Shown piece by piece: positions 20,786 through 31,150 of a stretch of 64,000 nucleotides of DNA. Origin of the DNA: an uncultured Bacteroidales bacterium (GTDB taxonomy: Bacteria; Bacteroidota; Bacteroidia; Bacteroidales; Muribaculaceae); assembly GCA_947173955.1 (NCBI GenBank), contig CAMWHE010000005.1, positions 16,098 through 80,097 of the forward strand, given 5' to 3'. A program made the position numbers and the translations under genes. Below the pieces are notes generated by a model, which had not been told where the DNA came from, made no database searches, and saw nothing but the letters and a program-made list of their open reading frames with translations. How positions within the stretch are numbered: position 1 is the first letter of the stretch; each line of letters opens with the position of its first letter.

Positions 20786-20812
20786 GCTGCCGCCCGAACG
20801 GGACAGCAGCTC
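20784..20812. terminator. bidirectional terminator, MFS gene / hppA
   Basis: GAGCTGC (20784-20790) pairs with GCAGCTC (20806-20812), with an inner CCCG/CGGG stem. On the minus strand it is followed by a T run (CATTTTTTTAT), so it ends hppA well. It overlaps the stop codon of the convergent MFS gene. Confidence 0.78.
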
Positions 20813-20833
20813 AATATGGATAGTCTCAACGAT

Positions 20834-23035
20834 TTAGAGGAGGCTCCAGGTAACGGTCAGACCGGCCATTACGATAGCCACCATCGACATCAGTTTGATG
20901 AGGATGTTGAGGCTGGGGCCTGATGTATCCTTGAAGGGATCGCCGACTGTATCGCCGACAACAGTAGCTTTATGCACATCACTGCCCTTGCCACCGAAGT
21001 TGCCTTCTTCGACAAATTTCTTGGCGTTATCCCATGCTCCACCGGCATTAGCCATGAACACAGCAAGCACGAAGCCGGCTGAAAGACCGCCTATCAAAAG
21101 ACCGATAACACCGGGGACACCGAAAATGAGACCGGTCAGGATGGGAGCTACGATAGCAAGGATAGATGGGAAGACCATCTCGCGCTGAGCGCCTTTAGTC
21201 GAGATCTGAACGCAGCGGGCATAGTCGGGCTCGGCCTGACCTGTAAGAATACCCTTGATTTCACGGAACTGGCGGCGAACTTCGTCAACCATATGACCGG
21301 CAGCACGACCTACAGCATTCATTGTCAGACCGCAGAAGAGGAAGGCCATCATGGCACCTATAAACATACCTGACAGTACGAGAGGATTCATAAGGTCGAC
21401 ATGATAATAATTCATGAAGTCTGTAAATGTAGCCGAGTGGAGATCGACATTTATAGGATTGAGCTCGGTTCCAACCTGAATCTCAGTTGTGCCGATGCGA
21501 TCAAGACCGATACGGATTTCCTCTATATAAGAGGCGAGAAGAGCAAGACCGGTAAGCGCGGCAGAGCCGATAGCGAAGCCTTTACCGGTAGCAGCAGTGG
21601 TATTGCCAAGAGAATCGAGAGCGTCAGTACGACGACGTACTTCCTTGCCGAGACCGGACATTTCAGCATTACCGCCGGCATTGTCGGCGATAGGTCCGTA
21701 TGCATCGGTCGCAAGAGTGATGCCGAGAGTGGAAAGCATACCGACTGCAGCGATACCGATACCGTAAAGGCCATGGCTGACATCACTCATGACCCAATTG
21801 GCAGCCAGACCATAAGATAGGATGATTCCGAGAACAACGGAGATCACGGGAATAGCGGTAGACACCATACCGAGACCGATACCGGAGATGATAACGGTGG
21901 CAGGACCTGTCTCACCGCTCTTGGAAAGACGCTGAGTGGGCTTATATGACTGAGATGTATAATACTCGGTAGCGCGGCCGATAACAATACCTACAAGCAG
22001 ACCTACGACTACAGCAAGCGAGAGATTGACCCAGTTGTTGATTCCAAGTACATACAGGATTCCGAAAGTGGCGGCTATGATAAGCGCGGAGCTGAGGTTA
22101 GTACCTACGGCAAGCGAGCCGAGAAGATTCTTCATCGTAGCATTCTCCTTGGTCTTGACAGCAAAGATACCGATAATGGAGAGGATGATACCTACGGCGG
22201 CAATAAGCATAGGAGCGACTACAGCCTTGAACTGCATATCAGTATCGCCGGATGTCATATAGGCAGCAGCCCCGAGAGCTGCAGTTGCAAGGATTGATCC
22301 GCAATAGCTTTCATAAAGGTCAGCACCCATACCGGCAACGTCGCCTACATTATCGCCCACATTGTCAGCGATAGTAGCAGGGTTGCGGGGATCATCTTCA
22401 GGGATACCGGCTTCAACCTTACCTACGAGGTCGGCGCCTACGTCAGCAGCTTTAGTGTAGATACCGCCGCCTACGCGGGCAAAGAGAGCCTGTGTGGATG
22501 CACCCATACCGAATGTAAGCATGGTGGTGGTGATAAAGCAGAGTTTCTGTCCACCCTCCATATCAGTAAGATAGTTGAGCAGAACGTACCAGAAAGAAAT
22601 ATCAAGCAGTCCGAGGCCTACAACTACAAGACCCATGACCGCACCTGAGCGGAAAGCAACGCGCAGACCACGGTTGAGCGATTCACGGGCGGCATTGGCT
22701 GTACGTGCCGATGCATAGGTAGCGGTCTTCATACCGAGGAACCCGGCCAGACCTGAGAAGAAACCGCCGGTCAGGAATGCTACCGGAACCCACTTGTTCT
22801 GCAATCCGAAGAATGCCATTGTGCCGAACAGCACCACAAGACAAGCAAAGACAATGCCGACTATCTTGTACTGCTGCTTGAGATAGGACATCGCGCCAAC
22901 GCGCACATGCTGGGCAATTTTTTTCATAAGATCAGTACCCTCGCTCTCCTTCTTCATCTCCTTGAAGAAGTACCAGGCCAGAATCAAGGCGAGCACTGCG
23001 GCTACGGGCACGATCCAAAAGATAGGTTGTACCAT
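20834..23035 (-). CDS. hppA: membrane-bound ion-translocating pyrophosphatase
   Basis: Integral membrane pyrophosphatase, 733 aa and about 16 helices. It couples hydrolysis of PPi to pumping of H+ and/or Na+ out of the cytoplasm. The catalytic signatures [20 protein letters not shown] and [20 protein letters not shown] are visible (about residues 200-240), as is [19 protein letters not shown] near the C-terminus. In [10 protein letters not shown] an Ala stands where K+-independent enzymes have Lys, so it should be K+-dependent. Whether it pumps Na+, H+ or both cannot be decided by eye; double Na+/H+ pumps are known in Bacteroides relatives. It follows the peptidase gene by 49 bases with no visible promoter. 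Confidence 0.95.
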   Translation of the reverse strand: MVQPIFWIVPVAAVLALILAWYFFKEMKKESEGTDLMKKIAQHVRVGAMSYLKQQYKIVGIVFACLVVLFGTMAFFGLQNKWVPVAFLTGGFFSGLAGFLGMKTATYASARTANAARESLNRGLRVAFRSGAVMGLVVVGLGLLDISFWYVLLNYLTDMEGGQKLCFITTTMLTFGMGASTQALFARVGGGIYTKAADVGADLVGKVEAGIPEDDPRNPATIADNVGDNVGDVAGMGADLYESYCGSILATAALGAAAYMTSGDTDMQFKAVVAPMLIAAVGIILSIIGIFAVKTKENATMKNLLGSLAVGTNLSSALIIAATFGILYVLGINNWVNLSLAVVVGLLVGIVIGRATEYYTSQSYKPTQRLSKSGETGPATVIISGIGLGMVSTAIPVISVVLGIILSYGLAANWVMSDVSHGLYGIGIAAVGMLSTLGITLATDAYGPIADNAGGNAEMSGLGKEVRRRTDALDSLGNTTAATGKGFAIGSAALTGLALLASYIEEIRIGLDRIGTTEIQVGTELNPINVDLHSATFTDFMNYYHVDLMNPLVLSGMFIGAMMAFLFCGLTMNAVGRAAGHMVDEVRRQFREIKGILTGQAEPDYARCVQISTKGAQREMVFPSILAIVAPILTGLIFGVPGVIGLLIGGLSAGFVLAVFMANAGGAWDNAKKFVEEGNFGGKGSDVHKATVVGDTVGDPFKDTSGPSLNILIKLMSMVAIVMAGLTVTWSLL

Positions 23036-23084
23036 AAATGTAAGTGATAATTGATTTGATTATAATAAATAGTTGTATAAAAAC

Positions 23085-25118
23085 CTAAAGAGTGGAATAG
23101 TCTTTTGAATAACGGAGCATCTGATCCACATATCCCTCACCATAGCTGACGTTGACATCGGTGATATTTCCGTCTTCATCCGTCACAAGAGTGTATGTGG
23201 GGTTGACAAATCCCTTATAAGGTGCGATATCAAGTTTTGCATAGCGATCGAGCACCTGACGATGTAGCTCAGGATCGACCTTGACAGCATAAGCCTCAAC
23301 AAGATCACGGCCTGCCTCATAGTCGCCCTCGCTCTTTATGCGCTGGATTTCAGCAAGTAGCTGACCGAAAAGGTCGCGAAGCTTTTCGTAGTCATTGATC
23401 TTGACAAAAGTCTTGCCATCGATATCCACAAGCTCCACTACATTGTCGGACTTACCGTTTTCAAGCGCCCAACGGGCTATAAGAGCGCGGTTGCGCATAT
23501 GAGCTTCCTCGATATCCTTTCCGGGTTCGATACGGTAAAGCTGGGTCATAAGTCCATTAAGCATATATTTATAATACTCGGCCTTATATGCATCGGGATT
23601 GTCAAGAAGTCCAAGCTCAAGAAGACGCGGATCGGCGAGATAATATAGAGCAAACAGGTCGGCACGAGTTTCCTCAAGAGTTGATCCATGGGCTTTGAGC
23701 GCATCCGGATCAACGCCGGGGAGCAGACGGCCGGAACCATGTCCGAGGCACTCATGCAGGTCGGTATGCAGATTGTCTGTTATAAACAGGTATTTGTCAA
23801 GGAGCTCGCGTGTAGGCTCGTCAATGACGAATTCCTCATTGAAGCCGTTGCCGTGAGAAGCGGCGTCATAAGCGGCAGTTATGTTCTCAATCGTCACAGA
23901 CTTGGAACCATGCTGCGCGCGGATCCAGTTGGCATTGGGGAGATTGATACCGATAGGAGTAGCGGGATAAGCATCGCCGGCAAGTATAGCCGCATTGATG
24001 ACCTTGGCAGACACACCCTTTACATGGGGTTTGCGGAAGATAGGATTGATTGGAGAATTATCCTCAAACCACTGCGCATCAGCTGAAAGCGCCTCGGTAC
24101 GCGCCGAAGCTTCCGTGTTTTTGAAGTTGACGATTGACTCCCAGGAGCCTGTCATACCGAGCGGATCGCCGTAACTTTCGATAAACCCGTTGATGAAGTC
24201 AACGCGTGACAGCGTATCCTGAGTCCATGTGATAGAATATTCATCAAATGTCTTGAGGTCGCCTGTCTCATAGTACGCGATCAGCTCCTCAATAGACTTG
24301 CGCTGAGTATCATTCTCCGCATAGGGGAGCGCCTTTTTGAGATTGTCGACAATGCGCTCGATAGCCGGAGAATATAGCCCCCCGATCTTATAAACTTGTT
24401 CCGTCAGCTTGCCGTCAGCTCCCTTTACCACGCGGCTGTTAAGGCCGTAAGATACCGGAGTCTCATCAGAAGGATCCTTCAATGCATTGTAGTAATCCTC
24501 AACCTCTTTTTGAGTTACACCCTCATACATATTTACGGCGGAAGTCAGTATCAGATCCTCGCCCTCAGCCTGATTGACACGCTTTGCCATGAAAGCAGGG
24601 TCGAAGATATAGTCATAGGTAAGATCGAAGTCAAGTCCGTCGCGGAGCTCTAATGGAAGCGCATCAACCTGAGCCTCGAGGAATTCGCGGGAGAAACCGG
24701 GAGTAAATTTATCCATCGAATAGTGATGGTGCAGCCCATTGGCAAACCAAACCTGCTTCAGGTATGTCTCGAAAGCCTTGAATTCAGGATCTTCACGGTC
24801 ACCGGCATAATGGGTATAAACGTCCTCAAGAAGCCGGCGGGTACTCAGATTATACTTTCCGTTCTGATCCCAGAGGATGTCACGGCCGGCGAGGGCTGCC
24901 TCAGTCAGATAATAGACTAATTTTTTCTGATCGAGAGAGAGAGTCTCAAACTCAGGCACTTGATAGCGGAGCACCTCGATATCGGCGAATCTGTCGGCAT
25001 GATAGTCGAATTCTCCCGAAGCCGCGGGATTTTCGGCCTTTTTGCTTCCGCATGATGTCATCAGGAAGCCGCAGAGTGATGCTGTCGCCATTGTTCTAAT
25101 GATTGATTTTTTTGACAT
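23085..25118 (-). CDS. dipeptidyl peptidase III-like zinc lipoprotein (M49)
   Basis: Metallopeptidase of family M49 that removes dipeptides from the N-terminus of short peptides. The zinc site is the family-specific HExxxH, HECLGH at residues 455-460, with the third ligand Glu in EETRADL about 25 residues on. A lipobox (FLMTSCG, Cys23) makes it a membrane-anchored lipoprotein on the periplasmic side or surface, unlike cytosolic eukaryotic DPP III. Length 677 aa fits bacterial members. It stands at the end of the run dxr-rseP-rlmI and before hppA. Older annotations of homologues as dihydrofolate reductase are wrong given the zinc motif. Confidence 0.9.
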   Translation of the reverse strand: MSKKSIIRTMATASLCGFLMTSCGSKKAENPAASGEFDYHADRFADIEVLRYQVPEFETLSLDQKKLVYYLTEAALAGRDILWDQNGKYNLSTRRLLEDVYTHYAGDREDPEFKAFETYLKQVWFANGLHHHYSMDKFTPGFSREFLEAQVDALPLELRDGLDFDLTYDYIFDPAFMAKRVNQAEGEDLILTSAVNMYEGVTQKEVEDYYNALKDPSDETPVSYGLNSRVVKGADGKLTEQVYKIGGLYSPAIERIVDNLKKALPYAENDTQRKSIEELIAYYETGDLKTFDEYSITWTQDTLSRVDFINGFIESYGDPLGMTGSWESIVNFKNTEASARTEALSADAQWFEDNSPINPIFRKPHVKGVSAKVINAAILAGDAYPATPIGINLPNANWIRAQHGSKSVTIENITAAYDAASHGNGFNEEFVIDEPTRELLDKYLFITDNLHTDLHECLGHGSGRLLPGVDPDALKAHGSTLEETRADLFALYYLADPRLLELGLLDNPDAYKAEYYKYMLNGLMTQLYRIEPGKDIEEAHMRNRALIARWALENGKSDNVVELVDIDGKTFVKINDYEKLRDLFGQLLAEIQRIKSEGDYEAGRDLVEAYAVKVDPELHRQVLDRYAKLDIAPYKGFVNPTYTLVTDEDGNITDVNVSYGEGYVDQMLRYSKDYSTL

Positions 25119-25141
25119 TATTAATATTGCTTAAGTTGGAT

Positions 25142-26326
25142 TTATTCGACGTATAGAATCAGTCCTTTGAGGTATTCGCCCTCGGGATGGTAAATATTGA
25201 CGGGATGATCGGCCGGCTGGGTAAGCTGATGGAGAATATGCACTTTGCGCCGTGAGCGTGCGGCCGCTGTGAAGACAGCGAGCCGGAACTGCTCTTTGCT
25301 GACTGCCTGCGAACATGAGAAAGTGAACAGGATGCCTCCGGGTGCAATCTTTTCGAAAGCCTTGCCGTTGAGGCGCTGATATCCACGCAGCGCATTTCCT
25401 AATGCAGACCGATGTTTTGCGAATGCAGGCGGGTCAAGAATAATCAGGTCAAACTCTCCCTTCCGCATCTCGTCAAGATATTTGAACGCATCAATTGCTG
25501 TGGAATGATGGCGCTCATCTCCGGGAAAATTCAGATCGATATTGGCATCAGTCAGCGAAATTGCTTTCTCCGAAGAATCGACAGACTCTACCCTGACGGC
25601 ACCTCCTCGCATAGCATAGACAGAAAAACCGCCGGTATAGCAGAACATATTCAGCACGCTGCGTCCATGAGCATATTTTTCCAGCAGCGAACGATTGTCT
25701 CTCTGGTCGACAAAAAATCCGGTCTTCTGCCCTTTGAGCCAGTCGACATGAAATTTCAGTCCGTTTTCGACTGCGACATCACTTGTCGCACGCCCGATCA
25801 GATAAGCATTCTGAGGATCAAGCTGAGCCTTATAGGGGAGCGTAGTCTCCGATTTATAATATACATTTTGGACAGGCAGACCTTCGAGTTCGACAAGTTC
25901 GCGAGCGATTATATTTCGTGCGAAATGCATTCCCGGACTATGTGCCTGAACTACTGCCGTATCTCCGTAGACATCAACAACAAGTCCGGGCAAAAAATCG
26001 CCCTCTCCATGTACAAGCCTGTATGCATTGTTGTCCTGACGGTCCAGTCCGAGCACCTTGCGAAGCGCAAGGGCTGCTTCGAGGCGCCGGTGATAGAATG
26101 ACGCATCTATCTCCGCCGGACCGAAATCAAGCATCCTGACAGCTATACTCCCTATCTGGAAATGTCCGACTCCGATCAGCCGGCCATCAGAAGCATTCAC
26201 GGCCACAACGTCGCCCTCTTCAATACTCTCAGGAGCAGAAGCTATCGCACCTGAAAAGACCCATGGGTGGAAGCGGTCAAGCGACTCTTCCTTACCACGT
26301 TTGAGAATTATGACCGGATAGTTCAT
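25142..26326 (-). CDS. rlmI: class I SAM-dependent rRNA methyltransferase (RlmI-like)
   Basis: Methyltransferase of 394 aa of the RlmI/YccW family (5-methylcytosine in 23S rRNA). An N-terminal PUA-like domain (about residues 1-80; HPWVFSGAI) is followed by a Rossmann MTase with VLNMFCYTGGFSVYAM (about 220-236), motif IV DPPAF (about 300) and FSCSQ (about 345). Here the Cys of FSCSQ is present and expected to be catalytic. Its ATG overlaps the rseP stop in an ATGA junction. Family assignment is firm; the exact C1962 target is inferred. Confidence 0.85.
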   Translation of the reverse strand: MNYPVIILKRGKEESLDRFHPWVFSGAIASAPESIEEGDVVAVNASDGRLIGVGHFQIGSIAVRMLDFGPAEIDASFYHRRLEAALALRKVLGLDRQDNNAYRLVHGEGDFLPGLVVDVYGDTAVVQAHSPGMHFARNIIARELVELEGLPVQNVYYKSETTLPYKAQLDPQNAYLIGRATSDVAVENGLKFHVDWLKGQKTGFFVDQRDNRSLLEKYAHGRSVLNMFCYTGGFSVYAMRGGAVRVESVDSSEKAISLTDANIDLNFPGDERHHSTAIDAFKYLDEMRKGEFDLIILDPPAFAKHRSALGNALRGYQRLNGKAFEKIAPGGILFTFSCSQAVSKEQFRLAVFTAAARSRRKVHILHQLTQPADHPVNIYHPEGEYLKGLILYVE

Positions 26327-27687
26327 TTGAAAATTCTAAGTATATCATTTAGATTAGCGTAGATAAGCAGGGCAAACAGGAAGATCATACCTGCGATCTG
26401 AGCCCTCTCGAGGAATTTGTCGGACGGGCGGCGTCGCGTGATAATCTCATAAATAGCGAACATTGCGTGGCCGCCGTCAAGAGCCGGAATAGGCAGGATA
26501 TTCATAAATCCGAGGATTACCGAAAGGAATGCCGCCATATTCCAGAACTGGAACCAATCCCATTTTTCCGGGAACATACTTCCGATAGCTCCGAATCCGC
26601 CGATATTTTTCGCACCGCGCTTTGTAAACACCTGTCCGAGCGACTTGACATAGCCTGTCAGCGTATCGATACCATATTTTATTCCCTTGGGAATAGCCTG
26701 CCAGAACGAGTAATGTACAAACTCATATCCGTAGACATCATACGGGTTGACAAGTTTTATACCGATTTTACCGTCGGATGTAGGGATAATTAACGTCGTC
26801 AATGTATCTGTTCCTCTCAGATATCCGAGCAGGATCTCCTTGCCGGCATTTGCTTTCAGAGAATCGGTAAAGACCCTATAGTCTTCCGTGTTTGCTCCGT
26901 TGATCGATATAACGCGGTCATTGCGCTGAAGTCCGGCTTTCGATGCTGGTTCGCCATTGACAGGCTCCTGTACTACCACAGGCTGACGCATCGTCATGAA
27001 CTCGCCGTCGTCATTCAGGTCAAGCAGAAATTCATCCGGAAGATTTATCACTACAGTATCCCTGTTGTTACGCAACACCGTGACCTCATTCGACAGAGCC
27101 ATCTTCACATAGCGGTTCGGATCTGTAGTATCTATCGGCTTGCCGTTAATAAGAATCGGGATATCGCCGTCTTCAAAACCGGCAGCCTTGGACGAGGGTG
27201 AATATTCATATCCGAGGAAGACATTTTCCACCTGAACTCTCTGAGCGCCCCAGTGCCACGCGATACCGATATAAATGATAAACGCAAGAATAAAATTCAT
27301 AAGCACACCGCCGATCATGACGAGCAGGCGCTGCCATGCCGGCTTACTGCGGAACTCCCAAGGCTGAGGCTCCTGCTTCATCTGCTCGCGGTCCATCGAC
27401 TCATCGATCATACCGGCAATCTTCACATATCCACCTAACGGAACCCAACCGATACCATACTCAGTATCGCGCCAGGTAGCCCGTTCGCGTCCCTGCTTGT
27501 CAAGTTTGGTCTTCTTCTTTTTAGGGCGCCACTTGGCAAGCGAAAACCATGGATCAAAGAACAAGTAAAACTTCTCGACCTTAATGCCGAATATACGGGC
27601 AAAAAGATAGTGGCCGCCCTCATGTATTACGATAAGCATCGCGAGAGCAAGAATAAGCTGCAAAGCCCTTATAAAGAATGTTTCCAT
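26323..27687 (-). CDS. rseP: site-2 intramembrane zinc protease RseP
   Basis: Polytopic inner-membrane protease, 454 aa, that cuts transmembrane substrates such as anti-sigma factors. The zinc motif HEGGH is at residues 22-26 in the first helix. NILPIPALDGGHAMF near residue 390 gives the third ligand. Two PDZ-like stretches lie between (about 150-210 and 225-290; GEPASKAGLQRNDRVISING). It has the standard place directly after dxr (6 bases) and is coupled to rlmI by a 4-base overlap. Confidence 0.94.
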   Translation of the reverse strand: METFFIRALQLILALAMLIVIHEGGHYLFARIFGIKVEKFYLFFDPWFSLAKWRPKKKKTKLDKQGRERATWRDTEYGIGWVPLGGYVKIAGMIDESMDREQMKQEPQPWEFRSKPAWQRLLVMIGGVLMNFILAFIIYIGIAWHWGAQRVQVENVFLGYEYSPSSKAAGFEDGDIPILINGKPIDTTDPNRYVKMALSNEVTVLRNNRDTVVINLPDEFLLDLNDDGEFMTMRQPVVVQEPVNGEPASKAGLQRNDRVISINGANTEDYRVFTDSLKANAGKEILLGYLRGTDTLTTLIIPTSDGKIGIKLVNPYDVYGYEFVHYSFWQAIPKGIKYGIDTLTGYVKSLGQVFTKRGAKNIGGFGAIGSMFPEKWDWFQFWNMAAFLSVILGFMNILPIPALDGGHAMFAIYEIITRRRPSDKFLERAQIAGMIFLFALLIYANLNDILRIFK

Positions 27688-27693
27688 GTGCGG

Positions 27694-28848
27694 TTAAATG
27701 ATTGATTGTGCATAGTGCCGGGACTCTTCGTTAGTAGCCACATAGTCGTCATATGTCGGAGCAGCTATGTAAGGCATCGTCTCAAGAGTCTTTCTTATAG
27801 TCTTGTAAATATCTGTAAATCGGATTTTGCCATTGAGGAACGCAGCCACAGCTATCTCATTGGCGGCATTTATGATACAGGCCGTATTGCCTCCGCGCTC
27901 GAGAGCGAGATGTCCGAGCCGGACAGCAGGAAAACGTGCGCTGTCGGGTCTCTCGAATGTCAGCGAGGCCATTTTTTCAAAGGTAAGAGCCGGGTCAGAA
28001 GAATGGAGTCGCTCCGTATCGCCCAATGCATAGCGGATCGGCAAGCGCATATCCGGAGTACCAAGCTGCGCTTTCATAGCACCGTCAACAAATTCCACCA
28101 TCGAGTGTATAATCGACTGAGGATGTACTACCGGAACTATCTTGTCTGCATCAACACCGAAGAGCCAGTGTGCCTCGATAATTTCGAATGCCTTGTTGAC
28201 CATGGTAGCCGAATCGATTGTAATCTTGGCGCCCATCGACCAGTTGGGATGGCGGAGAGCATCCGCGACAGTGACATTCGCCAGGGACTCGGCATCCATG
28301 TTACGGAACGGACCGCCCGATGCTGTGATTATGAGACGCTTCACTTTCGATTTATCTTCGCCTACCAGACACTGATATATCGCCGAATGCTCGGAATCGA
28401 CCGGAATAACCGCTGACTTAGACTGGCTGAGCGCACGCGTCACGATATCGCCGGCCACTACAAGAGTCTCCTTGTTTGCCAGAGCGATATCCTTCCCGGC
28501 ACGGATTGCACATAACGTCGGAGCCAGACCGCTGTAGCCGACAGTAGCCGTGACCACCTGATCGACGAAGTCAAGGGCGACAGCCTCGCAGATCGCCTGC
28601 TCTCCGGCCGCCGTCATGATGCCGAGCGGTTCGAGCGCTTCGCGGAGTTTTATATATTTAGACTCGTCGGCGATTACCGCCATACGTGGACGAGTGGCAA
28701 TAGCCTGCTGTATAAGAGTATCCACCTTCGAACCGGCAATAAGGACTGCCACTTCAAAGCGGTCGGGGTAATGGGCGATGACATCAAGAGTCTGCGTCCC
28801 GATCGAGCCTGTAGAGCCGAGGATAGCTATACGTTTGGGTAGATTCAT
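27694..28848 (-). CDS. dxr: 1-deoxy-D-xylulose 5-phosphate reductoisomerase
   Basis: Cytoplasmic NADPH-dependent enzyme that converts DXP to MEP in isoprenoid synthesis. The protein of 384 aa shows the NADPH site GSTGSIGTQTLD at residues 11-22 and LANKETLVVAG (about 122). The metal-binding VIPVDSEHSAIYQ (about 145) and TITASGGPF (about 175) also match. Length is normal. First gene of the run dxr-rseP-rlmI-DPP III(-hppA). Confidence 0.95.
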   Translation of the reverse strand: MNLPKRIAILGSTGSIGTQTLDVIAHYPDRFEVAVLIAGSKVDTLIQQAIATRPRMAVIADESKYIKLREALEPLGIMTAAGEQAICEAVALDFVDQVVTATVGYSGLAPTLCAIRAGKDIALANKETLVVAGDIVTRALSQSKSAVIPVDSEHSAIYQCLVGEDKSKVKRLIITASGGPFRNMDAESLANVTVADALRHPNWSMGAKITIDSATMVNKAFEIIEAHWLFGVDADKIVPVVHPQSIIHSMVEFVDGAMKAQLGTPDMRLPIRYALGDTERLHSSDPALTFEKMASLTFERPDSARFPAVRLGHLALERGGNTACIINAANEIAVAAFLNGKIRFTDIYKTIRKTLETMPYIAAPTYDDYVATNEESRHYAQSII

Positions 28849-28873
28849 TGATCAAATGATTAATTTTAAGCCA

Positions 28874-28881
28874 CAAATTTA
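28874..28881 (-). promoter_or_regulatory. -7 box of dxr
   Basis: Minus-strand TAAATTTG (28881-28874), an exact TAnnTTTG match, 26 bases before the dxr ATG. The nearest -33 TTG is 24 bases away, longer than usual. Confidence 0.45.
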
Positions 28882-28959
28882 ATCATTTTTTTGGTAAGTC
28901 AGCACCAAAATCAGCCTCAGCCATAAAAAAAAGAAGATAGTCCGCGAGTCGGAAAAAGA

Positions 28960-28991
28960 TTTGTGTTTTTCGACAAAAATGATTAATTTTG
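28960..28991 (+). promoter_or_regulatory. gyrB promoter
   Basis: TTTG at 28960-28963, a 20-base spacer, then TAATTTTG at 28984-28991. This is an almost ideal Bacteroidales promoter, 31 bases before the gyrB ATG. Confidence 0.75.
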
Positions 28992-29022
28992 TTGTCTGAA
29001 AAATATCCAAAACAATCTTATC

Positions 29023-30954
29023 ATGTCAGAAAAGAACGAGGAATATAGCGCGAGTAATATTCAGGTCCTCGAGGGCCTGGAGGCTGTGCGCAAACGTCCT
29101 GCAATGTATATCGGCGATACAAGCGCCAAGGGTCTTCACCATCTTGTCTATGAAGTAGTCGACAACTCCATTGACGAAGCGCTTGCCGGATATGCCACCA
29201 ATATCGATGTAACAATCAATGAAGACGACTCCATAACCGTCATTGACAATGGCCGCGGCATCCCGGTCGATATGCACGAAAAAGAGCATAAAAGCGCGCT
29301 CGAAGTCGTGCTGACAGTGCTCCACGCAGGCGGTAAATTCGATAAGGGCACCTATAAGGTCTCAGGCGGTCTCCATGGTGTCGGCGTATCGTGCGTCAAC
29401 GCGCTATCTACGTATCTGCGCGCCGAAGTACACCGCAACGGCAAATGCTACATTCAGGAATATTCCTGCGGCAAACCGACGACCGAACTTCGTGTCGAAG
29501 GAGAAAGCACACACACCGGCACATGCATCACATTCAAGCCCGACGGCTCTATCTTCACAGAGACAGTCTATAATTACGAGACTCTTGCCAACCGCCTGAG
29601 AGACCTGGCGTTCCTGAACGCAGGCATACATCTCACCCTTACCGACAAGCGTCATCTTGACGCCGACGGCAATCCGCGCCACGAAGTCTTCTATTCTGAA
29701 AACGGACTCAGTGAATTCGTTCAGTATATTGACTCCAACAAGGAATCGCTCATCAACGACGTAATACATCTCACGACCGAGCGTCAGGGCATCCCAGTGG
29801 AAGTAGCGCTGACCTACAACAACACTTACAACGAGAACGTCTATTCCTACGTCAACAACATCAATACCATAGAGGGCGGTACACACCTTACCGGCTTCCG
29901 CCGAGGCCTGACATCGACCCTCAAGAAATACGCCGACGAAAACAAGATGCTCGAGAAGGCAAAAGTAGAAGTCTCCAGCGACGACTTCCGCGAAGGCCTC
30001 ACAGCCGTTGTTTCCGTCAAGGTCATGGAGCCGCAATTTGAAGGTCAGACCAAGACAAAACTCGGCAACAACGAAGTAATCGGAGCTGTACAGGTTGCCG
30101 TCAGCGAAGCTCTCGCCACCTATCTTGAAGAGCACCCCAAACAGGCCAAGACCATAGTCGAAAAGGTAATCCTTGCAGCACAGGCACGCCATGCCGCACA
30201 GAAAGCCCGACAGAGTGTACAGCGCAAATCGCCACTGAGCAGCGGCGGCCTCCCCGGCAAACTGGCCGACTGCTCGTCACGCCACCCCGAAGAGTGCGAA
30301 CTCTTCATTGTCGAGGGTGACTCCGCAGGCGGCACAGCAAAATCCGCCCGCGACCGTCACTTCCAGGCTATCCTGCCTCTGCGCGGTAAGATCCTCAACG
30401 TAGAGAAAGCAATGGAGCACCGCATATTTGATGCCGAAGAAATCTCCAACCTCTACCGCGCCTTGCGTGTGACCGTAGGCACTCCTGACGACCCCAAAGA
30501 GCCGAATCTTTCAAAGCTCGCCTATCACAAGATCATCATCATGACCGATGCCGATGTCGACGGTGCTCACATCGCCACCCTGCTGATGACCTTCTTCTTC
30601 CGCCGTATGCGTCCCATCATCGAGCAGGGCTACCTTTACCTCGCTACACCGCCTCTGTACAAGTGTGTACGCGGCAAGAATGAGGAGTATTGCTGGACAG
30701 AAGCGCAGGTACAGAAATTCATCTCTGTTTACGGCGACAAGACCAAGGTCTACCGATTCAAAGGTCTCGGCGAGATGGACGACAAGGAACTCCGCGAGAC
30801 CACCATGTCGCCGGAAAGCCGTATGCTCAAGCAGGTCACCATTGACGATGTAGCCGAAGCCGACCGCATATTCTCGATGCTCATGGGCGAGGATGTAGGT
30901 CCGCGCCGCGACTTCATCGAAGCCAATGCCAACTACGCCAATATTGACGCTTAA
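29023..30954 (+). CDS. gyrB: DNA gyrase subunit B
   Basis: ATPase subunit of DNA gyrase, which introduces negative supercoils. The protein of 643 aa has the GHKL ATPase domain with RKRPAMYIGDT, VDNSIDEALAG and GGLHGVGVSCVNALS (residues ~20-120). The transducer domain and the Toprim domain with EGDSAGGTAK (about 430) and MTDADVDGAHI (about 508) follow. The C-terminus ends DFIEANANYANIDA, as usual for GyrB rather than ParE. Transcribed alone between its own promoter and a strong terminator. Confidence 0.96.
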   Translation: MSEKNEEYSASNIQVLEGLEAVRKRPAMYIGDTSAKGLHHLVYEVVDNSIDEALAGYATNIDVTINEDDSITVIDNGRGIPVDMHEKEHKSALEVVLTVLHAGGKFDKGTYKVSGGLHGVGVSCVNALSTYLRAEVHRNGKCYIQEYSCGKPTTELRVEGESTHTGTCITFKPDGSIFTETVYNYETLANRLRDLAFLNAGIHLTLTDKRHLDADGNPRHEVFYSENGLSEFVQYIDSNKESLINDVIHLTTERQGIPVEVALTYNNTYNENVYSYVNNINTIEGGTHLTGFRRGLTSTLKKYADENKMLEKAKVEVSSDDFREGLTAVVSVKVMEPQFEGQTKTKLGNNEVIGAVQVAVSEALATYLEEHPKQAKTIVEKVILAAQARHAAQKARQSVQRKSPLSSGGLPGKLADCSSRHPEECELFIVEGDSAGGTAKSARDRHFQAILPLRGKILNVEKAMEHRIFDAEEISNLYRALRVTVGTPDDPKEPNLSKLAYHKIIIMTDADVDGAHIATLLMTFFFRRMRPIIEQGYLYLATPPLYKCVRGKNEEYCWTEAQVQKFISVYGDKTKVYRFKGLGEMDDKELRETTMSPESRMLKQVTIDDVAEADRIFSMLMGEDVGPRRDFIEANANYANIDA

Positions 30955-30967
30955 CACAAGACTCATA

Positions 30968-31012
30968 GCGAGCGACTTCCTATACAACGCAGAAGTCGCT
31001 CGCACTTTTTTT
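30968..31012 (+). terminator. gyrB terminator
   Basis: A perfect 12-bp stem (30968-30979 with 30992-31003), 12-base loop, then ACTTTTTTT. Ends 14 bases after the gyrB stop begin. Confidence 0.92.
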
Positions 31013-31150
31013 ACAACTACACACGGCACGCCGCTGTACCACGTAAAACAGACTGAACCATAAAAGCCTCTTGCGCGTTCTTATAGCAAGACATATTATA
31101 TTATTAATGTATACCCCCCACTGACTGAAGTGGATTCAAAATACCACATT

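Noticed and set aside
25412..26101. A 229-codon plus-strand frame opposite the rlmI-like gene
   Set aside because: Shadow of a well-supported gene; no promoter and no recognisable protein.
29404..30192. A 262-codon minus-strand reading frame opposite gyrB
   Set aside because: It lies fully within gyrB on the opposite strand and its protein has no recognisable features; gyrB itself is beyond doubt.
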